Source of the DNA: an uncultured Phascolarctobacterium sp.
GTDB lineage: Bacteria; Bacillota; Negativicutes; Acidaminococcales; Acidaminococcaceae
Assembly: GCA_900552855.1 (NCBI GenBank)
Contig: USBG01000112.1
Span: 1-5,213 of the forward strand
DNA: 5,213 bases
Reading direction: 5' to 3'
Under the pieces are notes generated by a model. It was not told the origin of the DNA, did no database searches, and saw only the letters and a list, made by a program, of their open reading frames with translations. Shown here one piece after another: positions 1 through 5,213 of the stretch (position 1 is its first letter; each line of letters opens with the position of its first letter). Made by a program: the position numbers and the translations under genes.

Positions 1-18
1 GTTCAGTTTTCAAGGTTC
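1..18 (-). promoter_or_regulatory. boxA-like antitermination element of a probable rRNA leader
   Basis: Read on the minus strand, this is GAACCTTGAAAACTGAAC. It closely resembles the TTCTTTGAAAACT-type boxA element found in Bacillota rRNA leaders and 16S-23S spacers, where the NusB/NusE complex loads to prevent premature termination. It lies about 22 nt after the predicted start of a very strong promoter and just after a leader hairpin, the usual place for such an element. The rRNA gene itself would be beyond the left edge and is not seen. A leader of another stable RNA operon is the main alternative. Confidence 0.6.
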
Positions 19-21
19 GTT

Positions 22-40
22 GTCGTCATGTCCTGACGAC
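22..40 (-). other. Leader hairpin starting at the predicted transcription start
   Basis: The arms GTCGTCA (22-28) and TGACGAC (34-40) are perfectly complementary over 7 bp and enclose a 5-nt loop. On the minus strand the first base of the stem (position 40, a G) is the base expected as +1 from the promoter at 47-75, so the transcript would begin with this stem. No U tract follows, so it is not an intrinsic terminator. It could protect the 5' end or take part in processing of the leader; that role is inference. Confidence 0.6.
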
Positions 41-46
41 TTGTTT

Positions 47-75
47 ATAATACCACTTCATTCACAATGTGTCAA
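47..75 (-). promoter_or_regulatory. Strong sigma-A promoter, probably rRNA operon
   Basis: On the minus strand there is a perfect -35 TTGACA (70-75), a 17-bp spacer, and a -10 TATTAT (47-52) preceded by TGG (53-55), which gives an extended -10. The predicted start is a G near position 40. G starts are common at Bacillota rRNA promoters, whose output follows the GTP pool. The DNA upstream is rich in A/T tracts that could act as an UP element. It drives transcription leftward out of the window, into a hairpin and a boxA-like sequence, which argues for an rRNA operon. This is the best promoter in the window. Confidence 0.8.
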
Positions 76-101
76 CACCTATTGTGTAATACTTTTTACA
101 C
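63..101. repeat. Cluster of GTGT/ACAC inverted repeats over the strong promoter's -35
   Basis: Three inverted repeats overlap here: CACAAT (63-68) with ATTGTG (81-86) across 12 bp, GTGT (69-72) with ACAC (75-78) across 2 bp, and GTGTAA (84-89) with TTACAC (96-101) across 6 bp. The first two straddle or contain the -35 TTGACA at 70-75. Such placement would suit an operator, but no known regulator consensus is recognised, and short arms in AT-rich DNA can arise by chance. Confidence 0.4.
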
Positions 102-115
102 TTTTTTGCTGTAAA
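86..115 (-). promoter_or_regulatory. Possible second, upstream tandem promoter
   Basis: On the minus strand, TTTACA (110-115) is followed after 18 bp by TATTAC (86-91). Each hexamer is imperfect (5/6 and 4/6 of consensus). rRNA operons often have tandem promoters, and this pair lies about 40 bp upstream of the strong one and points the same way. The match is weak and the region is AT-rich, so it may be chance. Confidence 0.25.
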
Positions 116-282
116 CACACGGAGCAGTTGATAAACAGACACTTGATTTTGCTTGCTTAATTCTTAGTAAAAAATATTTAAAATTTTTAAAAATTAGTTG
201 TTTTTCTTGTAAAAAATTCTCTTCTTCAGCCTTTAAATTTCAAATTTCATTCATTTCCATATGTTTATTATCATTTTATGTT
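116..282. other. AT-rich gene-free region upstream of the rRNA-type promoter
   Basis: No convincing reading frame with a ribosome binding site is seen on either strand. The stretch is dominated by A and T tracts and includes a 14-bp perfect palindrome, AATTTTTAAAAATT, at 182-195. Phased A/T tracts of this kind often bend DNA and can act as an upstream activating region, here for the promoter at 47-75; that is inference. Confidence 0.4.
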
Positions 283-316
283 AAAAATAAAGACTGCCAC
301 AGTAACTGTAGCAGCC
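283..316 (-). terminator. Intrinsic terminator of the radical SAM gene
   Basis: On the minus strand, GGCTGCTACAG and CTGTGGCAGTC form an 11-bp stem with two G-U pairs around a 3-nt TTA loop. In plus coordinates the arms are 292-302 and 306-316. TTTATTTTT (283-291) follows immediately. It begins 15 bp beyond the stop codon at 332-334, so it closes the radical SAM unit and separates it from the rRNA-type promoter further left. Confidence 0.88.
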
Positions 317-331
317 CCTTTATAACTAAAA

Positions 332-2044
332 CTATTTTAAATTAAGCAGTATAACGTTTCCTTCAGGTGTACTCCAGTCCACCATAATATAGTATACGCC
401 CCTTTCTCCGGTTTCCCAATGTCTTGTAAAACGCTCTATAGGATAGTTTTTATGAATAGCACGCCAGCTTGCAAACTTATAGGTAGGCAATATTTGACGC
501 ACCCTATCTTCATCTCGCCAAAAAGCAGAGGTTATGTCAAAAATTTCTTCATTCTGCCATTTTAACCATGTCGGCTGCCAGCCGTTTATTTTAGTAAAAA
601 CATCGTAGCGCAGTGCTTCCAACAGCTTGTCCTTAGCTTCGTCCACAAATGTTTCATTAATGTAATCATAAAGCAGCTTTGCTGTACCCTTGGCGTTGTG
701 ACCTTGCGGGTAATGACCATTTCTCACCCACCATTCAGTTAAACCAACATAAAAGCTAAATGCATCTGCTCCTGATTCACGCAGCAAACATCTCAATGTG
801 TATGCAAAATAATCGGTATTGCCAGTTTGGTCAAACACGTTTTCCAAACGCTTTAAAAGCTGCATGTCCTTGTACGGCATATATTTGGTAGCCAAAATTT
901 CGTAGGGTGGCTCGCTCATATAACGCAGGTCATGCTCCATTTGCTCCTTATTCATTTGAGTACCAGGAAGCACCTTCAAAAATCCCAGCTGCAGCATATC
1001 AGCGTCAAGACCATATACATCATTAAATGATTTTGCAAATTCCTTTAGGCCTTCATAAGGCAACCCTGCAATTAAGTCTACGTGAATATGCATATTTTTA
1101 AAGCTCAAAAGCCGCTTTACATTGCTAGCAAGTCTTTCCCAATTGTCCTGACGATTTATAGCCTTTAATGTAGGCTGATGTGTGCTTTGAATACCAATTT
1201 CCATCTGAAAGCGTCCCTTGGGAACATTCTCCAAAAAATTTAAAACCTTCTCTGACAACATATCTGCTTTGATTTCAAAATGAAAGGTCGCCTCAGTATC
1301 TAGCTTAGCCAGATACTCCATTATAGGAAGAAAGTACTTCTCATCTAAATTATATGTACGATCAACAAATTTAACTAGCTTTGCTCCTGCTGACACAAAA
1401 CGGTCTAAATCTGCAAGTACAAGCTCCAACGGACGCTTGCGCACCGAGCGTGAGATTCCAGACAAACAATAGCTACAATTAAATGGACAACCTCTTGTGC
1501 ATTCATAATATACTATTTTATGCTCAGCTAGAACTTGCTCTAAATCAGGATACGGAAACGGCAAAATGCTCATATCATTAATTACTGTTGTACCACCATT
1601 AAGCTCAACAGCACCATTTTTGACATAAGCAATGTGACGTGGAATTTCAAAATCTCCCTGCTCCATTCTCTTCAATAGCTCAGTAAAGCATAATTCTCCT
1701 TCTCCCTGAACAATATAGTCGATAGCAGGCTGTTCCTTAAATATACGTTCTGCATCAAAGGCAACCTCAGGTCCACCAACGACAATTTTAGTCTCAGGAC
1801 GCAGCGTTTTTAGCATATCAATTAACCTAAAAACAAAGAGCTTGCTCCAAATATGCACAGAAAAGGCAAAAACCTCTGCCTGTTCCTCCATAATTCTCTC
1901 CAACACAGTTAAAATAGGGGTATTAATTGTTTCTTCTATAAGATTGATTTCGTGTCCCTGTTGACGAGCATATTCCCCAACATAACGCAATCCTAATCCA
2001 GTATGAATGTATTTACTATTAATAGCAATTAATGATGCTTTCAT
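332..2044 (-). CDS. B12-binding-type radical SAM protein with DUF4080-like C-terminus
   Basis: This is a complete 570-residue protein. Residues 1 to about 150 look like a Rossmann-type cobalamin-binding domain: it opens with NSKYIH (9-14), has the strand-turn VVGGPE (88-93), and has GEGE (114-117). The usual cobalamin-ligand motif DxHxxG is not evident. The radical SAM core follows, with the iron-sulfur cluster cysteines C186, C190 and C193 in CPFNCSYC (CX3CX2C) and an extra C182 just before. Conserved core features include MEIGIQS (281-287) and DLIAGLPYE (323-331). Roughly residues 375-560 match my recollection of DUF4080, found in a COG1032-type family of unknown function. It should be a cytoplasmic enzyme that cleaves S-adenosylmethionine reductively, perhaps a methyltransferase or a ring-modifying enzyme; the substrate cannot be told. 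The ATG at 2044 has AGGAG six bases upstream. It stands alone, with its own promoter and terminator, divergent from pepF. Confidence 0.9.
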   Translation of the reverse strand: MKASLIAINSKYIHTGLGLRYVGEYARQQGHEINLIEETINTPILTVLERIMEEQAEVFAFSVHIWSKLFVFRLIDMLKTLRPETKIVVGGPEVAFDAERIFKEQPAIDYIVQGEGELCFTELLKRMEQGDFEIPRHIAYVKNGAVELNGGTTVINDMSILPFPYPDLEQVLAEHKIVYYECTRGCPFNCSYCLSGISRSVRKRPLELVLADLDRFVSAGAKLVKFVDRTYNLDEKYFLPIMEYLAKLDTEATFHFEIKADMLSEKVLNFLENVPKGRFQMEIGIQSTHQPTLKAINRQDNWERLASNVKRLLSFKNMHIHVDLIAGLPYEGLKEFAKSFNDVYGLDADMLQLGFLKVLPGTQMNKEQMEHDLRYMSEPPYEILATKYMPYKDMQLLKRLENVFDQTGNTDYFAYTLRCLLRESGADAFSFYVGLTEWWVRNGHYPQGHNAKGTAKLLYDYINETFVDEAKDKLLEALRYDVFTKINGWQPTWLKWQNEEIFDITSAFWRDEDRVRQILPTYKFASWRAIHKNYPIERFTRHWETGERGVYYIMVDWSTPEGNVILLNLK

Positions 2045-2050
2045 GCTTAA

Positions 2051-2055
2051 CTCCT
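2051..2055 (-). promoter_or_regulatory. Ribosome binding site of the radical SAM gene
   Basis: AGGAG on the minus strand lies six bases before the ATG at 2044, which supports that start. No better start with a Shine-Dalgarno sequence is seen upstream. Confidence 0.8.
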
Positions 2056-2078
2056 GTCTTTATAATAATGCTGTATCT

Positions 2079-2087
2079 ATTTTACCA
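2079..2087 (-). promoter_or_regulatory. Extended -10 promoter for the radical SAM gene
   Basis: On the minus strand the sequence reads TGG-TAAAAT, a TGN-extended -10 with 5/6 of the hexamer. No good -35 is found 16-18 bp upstream, as is common for extended -10 promoters. The predicted start near 2072 gives a leader of about 28 nt, with room for the ribosome binding site. Confidence 0.45.
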
Positions 2088-2125
2088 CAATTTGCTCCTA
2101 TGTTTTAGTCCCTAGCATCATTTAC

Positions 2126-2138
2126 TTGTAATATACAA
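2126..2138. repeat. Small dyad between the divergent promoters
   Basis: TTGTA and TACAA flank a 3-bp ATA centre, giving a 13-bp inverted repeat. It lies about 38 bp upstream of the pepF -10 and about 39 bp upstream of the -10 of the opposite gene, so it is almost midway between the two promoters. It could be a shared operator, but the arms are short and the base composition makes chance likely. Confidence 0.25.
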
Positions 2139-2172
2139 ATATCAAAGCTATTTCGCTAAATAATCCTCAATA

Positions 2173-2181
2173 TGGTATAAT
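2173..2181 (+). promoter_or_regulatory. Extended -10 promoter of pepF
   Basis: TGG-TATAAT is a perfect TGN-extended -10. The -35 position (2153-2158, TCGCTA) is poor, which fits promoters that rely on the extended element. The predicted start near 2188 gives a leader of about 43 nt before the ATG at 2231. Confidence 0.65.
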
Positions 2182-2216
2182 AACAAGCAGAACAATTCCC
2201 ATTAAAATTATAAGAT

Positions 2217-2222
2217 AAGGAG
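2217..2222 (+). promoter_or_regulatory. Ribosome binding site that sets the pepF start
   Basis: AAGGAG ends eight bases before the ATG at 2231, an ideal spacing. An in-frame GTG at 2222 begins inside this element and so has no usable Shine-Dalgarno sequence of its own. The start is therefore the ATG, and the three extra N-terminal residues of the longer reading are rejected. Confidence 0.85.
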
Positions 2223-2230
2223 TGAACTCA

Positions 2231-4066
2231 ATGACTGAAAATAAAAATATACCTGCTCACGGAAGCTCTGTAAACAGAAACGATATCCCCGCCTCCTGTA
2301 AATGGCATGTAGAAGATATTTATCCTAGCGTAGAAGCATGGCGTACTGCCTGTGCAGATTTTAAATCCATGCTGCCCCAGCTTGATGCTTTGCAAGGAAC
2401 TATAGTTGATGGTGCAAGCCTTCTAAAGGTAATGCAGCTACAAGATGAGCTTGGAAAAATAATTGAAAAGGTTTATGCCTTTGCTTGCCTTCAACGCGAC
2501 TCTGATAACACCAATCAAAACTTTCAAGCAATGGCTGGTGAGGCTGAAAGTATTGTCGCCGCATATTCCAATGCTCTTTCCTTCATTAACCCCGAACTTT
2601 TGGCATTAGGTCAAGAAAAAATAGCTGATATTTTAAAGGAAGAACCACAGCTAGCTCAATACACCCATTACATTGAAGATTTGCTACGTACCTCTAAGCA
2701 TATTCTTTCTGCTGATATGGAGGCTCTGCTTGCACAAAGTCGTTTAGCAACAGGCTCTGCTGCCAGCAATTTCCGCGCTTTAGTTTCTGCTGATATGAAA
2801 TTTCCCGAAATTTCTGATGGTAAAGGTAATCCTGCAACAATTAGTGAAGGTAACTACATGCTCAATATGACCTCTGATGATAGAGAGCTACGTAAAAACT
2901 CTTTTACTGCACTGCTTTCTACCTATCACAGCTACCGTAACACCTTGGCATCTACACTTACAGGCAGTGCTCGTGCAGCCTTTTTCAATGCAACCGCCCA
3001 TAAACATGCAAACACATTAGAAGCATGCCTCTTCAATGACAATATTCCAGTAAGCCTGTATGATGGTTTAATTGAGGCTGTTCATGATAACCTTGCTCCT
3101 TTACATGATTACATCCAATTAAAGAAGGATGTCCTTGGCTACGATGAACTACACTATTACGATATGTATGTTCCCCTTTCTAAGGCTGCAGACAGCTTCG
3201 CTTGTGATTTTGATGAAGCATGTGCTGCAGTAGAAAAAGCAGTTGCACCCCTAGGCGAGGAATATGTTGCAACGCTTCATAAGGGATTGACAGAAGGCTG
3301 GATTGACGTTTATGAAAATACGGGCAAACGCTCTGGAGCATATTCTTGGGGCGTATTTGGAGTACATCCTTTTGTTCTTTTAAATTATCAACGTCGCTAC
3401 AACAGCATCTCTACCCTTGCTCACGAAATGGGTCATGCACTGCATAGCTATTTCAGCAGCAGCTCTCAAACCTATATCAATGCAGATTACACAATTTTCT
3501 GTGCTGAGGTTGCTTCAACTACCAACGAAAATCTGCTTTTAGAATATATGCTGCAGCACGCAACAGAAGAGCAAAAAATTTATCTGCTGACCCAATTTCT
3601 TGAATCTGTTCGTACTACCGTTTACCGCCAAGTACAATTTGCTGAGTTTGAAAAATACATTCATGAGCAAATTACTGCAGGCAAATCTCTCCAAGCAGAG
3701 GCTTTGGAAAATTACTGGTTAGATAGTAATAAACGCTACTATGGTCCTGCTCTTACTATTGATCAGGAGCTAGCTAGTGAGTGGTCACGTATACCTCACT
3801 TCTACACTCCCTTCTATGTATATAAATATGCTACCGGATTTTCTGCTGCAACAGCATTTTCCTCTGCTATTCTTAGTGGCGACAAAAAAGCAGTTGCAAA
3901 ATACCTTGGCTTCCTCCACGCAGGCGGTAGTGATTACTCCCTCAATATTCTCAAAAAGGCTGGCGTAGATTTAACTACTCCACAACCTGTAACCGTAACA
4001 CTGAAAAAATTTGCTGAAAAACTAGCTGAGCTTAAAGAGCTGCTTGTAAAGAAAAACATGCTTTAA
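2231..4066 (+). CDS. pepF: Oligoendopeptidase F, M3 family zinc peptidase
   Basis: This is a complete 611-residue protein, close to the usual length of about 600 for PepF. It is a cytoplasmic zinc metallopeptidase that cuts short peptides internally, acting in recycling of peptides from protein turnover or uptake. The N-terminal part (about 1-200) is the helical PepF/M3 N-terminal domain, opening with the typical WHVEDIYPS (25-33). The catalytic domain holds the zinc motif HEMGH, with H398 and H402 as zinc ligands and E399 as the catalytic base. A third ligand, E426, lies in FCAEVAST, as expected for the family. Upstream, YSWGVFGVHPFVLLNY (371-386) is the conserved strand region, and the late FYTPFYVYKYATGFSAA segment carries the tyrosines that bind substrate. 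There is no signal peptide or membrane segment. It is transcribed alone, from an extended -10 promoter to a strong terminator. The broader M3B label is certain; exact peptide preference is not. Confidence 0.96.
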   Translation: MTENKNIPAHGSSVNRNDIPASCKWHVEDIYPSVEAWRTACADFKSMLPQLDALQGTIVDGASLLKVMQLQDELGKIIEKVYAFACLQRDSDNTNQNFQAMAGEAESIVAAYSNALSFINPELLALGQEKIADILKEEPQLAQYTHYIEDLLRTSKHILSADMEALLAQSRLATGSAASNFRALVSADMKFPEISDGKGNPATISEGNYMLNMTSDDRELRKNSFTALLSTYHSYRNTLASTLTGSARAAFFNATAHKHANTLEACLFNDNIPVSLYDGLIEAVHDNLAPLHDYIQLKKDVLGYDELHYYDMYVPLSKAADSFACDFDEACAAVEKAVAPLGEEYVATLHKGLTEGWIDVYENTGKRSGAYSWGVFGVHPFVLLNYQRRYNSISTLAHEMGHALHSYFSSSSQTYINADYTIFCAEVASTTNENLLLEYMLQHATEEQKIYLLTQFLESVRTTVYRQVQFAEFEKYIHEQITAGKSLQAEALENYWLDSNKRYYGPALTIDQELASEWSRIPHFYTPFYVYKYATGFSAATAFSSAILSGDKKAVAKYLGFLHAGGSDYSLNILKKAGVDLTTPQPVTVTLKKFAEKLAELKELLVKKNML

Positions 4067-4133
4067 TAGTAAATTTATCCACATCAATCCCTATTTAGGT
4101 AATAAATATTATAGTAAGAACTTTCTGTAACTC

Positions 4134-4168
4134 AACGGACGCGTTTCTCAAATGCGTCCGTTTTTTTT
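4134..4168 (+). terminator. Strong intrinsic terminator of pepF
   Basis: The arms AACGGACGC (4134-4142) and GCGTCCGTT (4154-4162) pair perfectly over 9 bp. The stem extends inward through GTTT with AAAT (one G-U pair) to a 3-nt CTC loop. A run of eight T (4161-4168) follows the GC-rich stem. It lies 68 bases after the pepF stop codon. The bases before the hairpin are not an A tract, so it should work only on the plus strand. Confidence 0.95.
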
Positions 4169-4311
4169 GCTTTAACCTAAATTTTACGCTACATTAAAGC
4201 AAATAATATATACTGCTCAAATCATTACATTAAATTTTTCTAGCAATGCCATTTCAACGATAATTTTAAAAATATGTGTATGAGCATCAACAAATAACCT
4301 TTTCAGCTAAC

Positions 4312-4345
4312 AAAAAACAGCTACTACCACTAGGCAATAGCTGTT
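4312..4345 (-). terminator. Intrinsic terminator of thrC
   Basis: On the minus strand, AACAGCTA and TAGCTGTT (plus coordinates 4338-4345 and 4316-4323) form a perfect 8-bp stem. The 14-nt loop allows a short inner GCC/GGT pairing. A T tract of about six bases follows (4312-4317, overlapping the stem foot). It starts 23 bases after the thrC stop, the expected place. The stem is AT-richer than that of the pepF terminator. Confidence 0.85.
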
Positions 4346-4368
4346 ATAGCATATTATTCAGTTAGTTC

Positions 4369-5213
4369 TTATATAAGATTAGTCAAAACTGCCATTTCCA
4401 TCTTGTCAGCAGGAATAACTTCATTATGTAAGTTTGGCAGCTCCTTTAATGCGGCCATTCTTTCAGGAATTTCAGTGCCAGTCATTTCATGAAGCTTATC
4501 TAACATCACAAAGGGATCTTCAGCAGTTACAGTTTTATCCTCTAAAGCAGACAACACGCTGTTAGCAAATTTATACGGACTTGCAGTAGACAATACTACA
4601 GTATATGTTTCATCACTAGTCAGGAAACGATATTTGTCCAAAGCACGCCATGCTACAGCAGTATGAGTATCCATTAAATAGCCATAATCATTGTACACTC
4701 TATGAATTGCTTCCTTAGTTTCAACCTCATCAATCCAAGCACCAAAGAATTGGCGTTGAATTACCTTCAGCTCTTCGCTATCAATTTTATAAACACCTTC
4801 GGTATTTAAACTACGCATGTACTGACTAACCTTTTCTGCATTACGTCCAGTAACGTCATAAAGCAGACGCTCCAAATTACTGGAAACAAGAATATCCATA
4901 GACGGAGAAACTGTTTTATAAAATTCGCGTCGTTTGTCATAGGTACCAGTATTAATAAAATCTGTCAGAACATTATTGCTGTTAGAAGCACACAAAAGAC
5001 GGTCAACAGGTAATCCCATCAGCTTTGCATAGTAACCAGCAAGAATATCACCAAAATTACCAGTAGGAACTACAAAATTAATGGGGTCACCCAAAGCAAT
5101 TTTGCCTGCATCTACTGCATCTATATAGGCACTAAAATAGTAAACGATTTGAGGAACTAAACGCCCCCAGTTAATGGAATTAGCAGAGGAGAAAATATAA
5201 CCCTTGTTTCCTA
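4369..5213 (-). CDS. thrC: Threonine synthase, C-terminal part (cut by window edge)
   Basis: This enzyme uses pyridoxal phosphate to convert O-phosphohomoserine to threonine, the last step of threonine synthesis, in the cytoplasm. The frame is open from the right edge to the TAA at 4369-4371, giving 280 visible residues. The family of the long, yeast Thr4/E. coli ThrC type has about 450-510, so roughly the N-terminal 200, including the cofactor-binding lysine, lie outside. Visible hallmarks, counted from the first complete codon at the edge, are NSINWGRLVPQ (11-21) and VPTGNFGDILAG (48-59), whose glycine-rich turn is expected to hold the cofactor phosphate. A later VVLSTASPYKF segment is also typical. 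A TTG at 5092-5094 could be taken as a start, but it is an internal leucine codon: conserved family sequence continues upstream and no ribosome binding site precedes it. The gene ends in its own terminator, convergent with pepF. Confidence 0.95.
   Translation of the reverse strand, partial: GNKGYIFSSANSINWGRLVPQIVYYFSAYIDAVDAGKIALGDPINFVVPTGNFGDILAGYYAKLMGLPVDRLLCASNSNNVLTDFINTGTYDKRREFYKTVSPSMDILVSSNLERLLYDVTGRNAEKVSQYMRSLNTEGVYKIDSEELKVIQRQFFGAWIDEVETKEAIHRVYNDYGYLMDTHTAVAWRALDKYRFLTSDETYTVVLSTASPYKFANSVLSALEDKTVTAEDPFVMLDKLHEMTGTEIPERMAALKELPNLHNEVIPADKMEMAVLTNLI

Larger units (their letters stand above)
4067..4368. other. Convergent intergenic region without genes
   Basis: This stretch separates the 3' ends of pepF (plus strand) and thrC (minus strand). 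It contains the two terminators listed separately and, just after pepF, one isolated DnaA-box-like TTATCCACA at 4075-4083. Between the terminators (about 4170-4305) it is AT-rich, with no reading frame that has a plausible start, and no RNA gene is recognised. Confidence 0.7.

Noticed and set aside
63..86. Rex-type redox operator at the CACAAT/ATTGTG repeat
   Set aside because: Rex sites have the arms as TTGTGA then TCACAA. Here the arm order is reversed, so it is not a Rex match.
182..195. Perfect 14-bp palindrome AATTTTTAAAAATT as an operator
   Set aside because: It consists only of A and T tracts in a strongly AT-rich stretch, so a palindrome is readily formed by chance. It is noted only as a possible bend.
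2062..2090. Alternative promoter for the radical SAM gene (minus strand TTGTGG, 17 bp, TATTAT)
   Set aside because: The -35 matches only 3/6, and the predicted start near 2055 would fall in the Shine-Dalgarno sequence, leaving no room for ribosome loading. The TGG-TAAAAT element is preferred.
3777..3968. A 63-codon open frame on the plus strand inside pepF
   Set aside because: It lies wholly within the pepF coding sequence in another frame, has no ribosome binding site, and its product shows no recognisable motif. It is a shadow of the real gene.
332..4066. A functional pairing of the radical SAM enzyme with PepF, for example as a peptide (RiPP) maturation system
   Set aside because: The genes are divergent, each has its own promoter and terminator, and no precursor peptide, leader-binding domain or exporter is visible. 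PepF is a common housekeeping peptidase, so adjacency alone is not evidence.

Overview
The window is AT-rich bacterial chromosome. Clean AGGAG-type ribosome binding sites, TGN-extended -10 promoters, U-tract intrinsic terminators and a boxA-like rRNA leader sequence of the Bacillota type point to a low-GC Bacillota. Negativicutes or Clostridia are plausible, but the sequence does not settle the genus.

Layout, left to right. (1) Positions 1-331 hold no protein gene. On the minus strand, reading out of the left edge, there is a near-consensus promoter (TTGACA, 17-bp spacer, TGG-TATTAT). A perfect hairpin begins at its predicted start site, and a boxA-like element follows. This looks like the promoter and leader of an rRNA operon whose 16S gene would lie just outside the window. 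The same region holds the terminator of the next gene. (2) Positions 332-2044, minus strand: a complete B12-binding-type radical SAM protein with a long C-terminal extension of the DUF4080 type, function unknown. (3) Positions 2045-2230: a divergent intergenic region with one extended -10 promoter facing each way. (4) Positions 2231-4066, plus strand: a complete oligoendopeptidase F (pepF, M3 zinc peptidase). Its start is moved to the ATG at 2231, because the upstream GTG overlaps the Shine-Dalgarno sequence. (5) Positions 4067-4368: a convergent intergenic region with two separate terminators, one per strand. (6) Positions 4369 to the right edge, minus strand: the C-terminal part of threonine synthase (thrC). 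The frame stays open to position 5213, so the gene is cut by the window and not short.

Each gene appears to be its own transcription unit, with its own terminator and, where visible, its own promoter. Nothing links them into one pathway: the window combines a probable rRNA operon head, an orphan radical SAM enzyme, peptide turnover and threonine synthesis. I found no mobile element, CRISPR array, tRNA or defence system. The most informative non-coding part is the left-edge promoter and leader, with a cluster of GTGT/ACAC inverted repeats around its -35.
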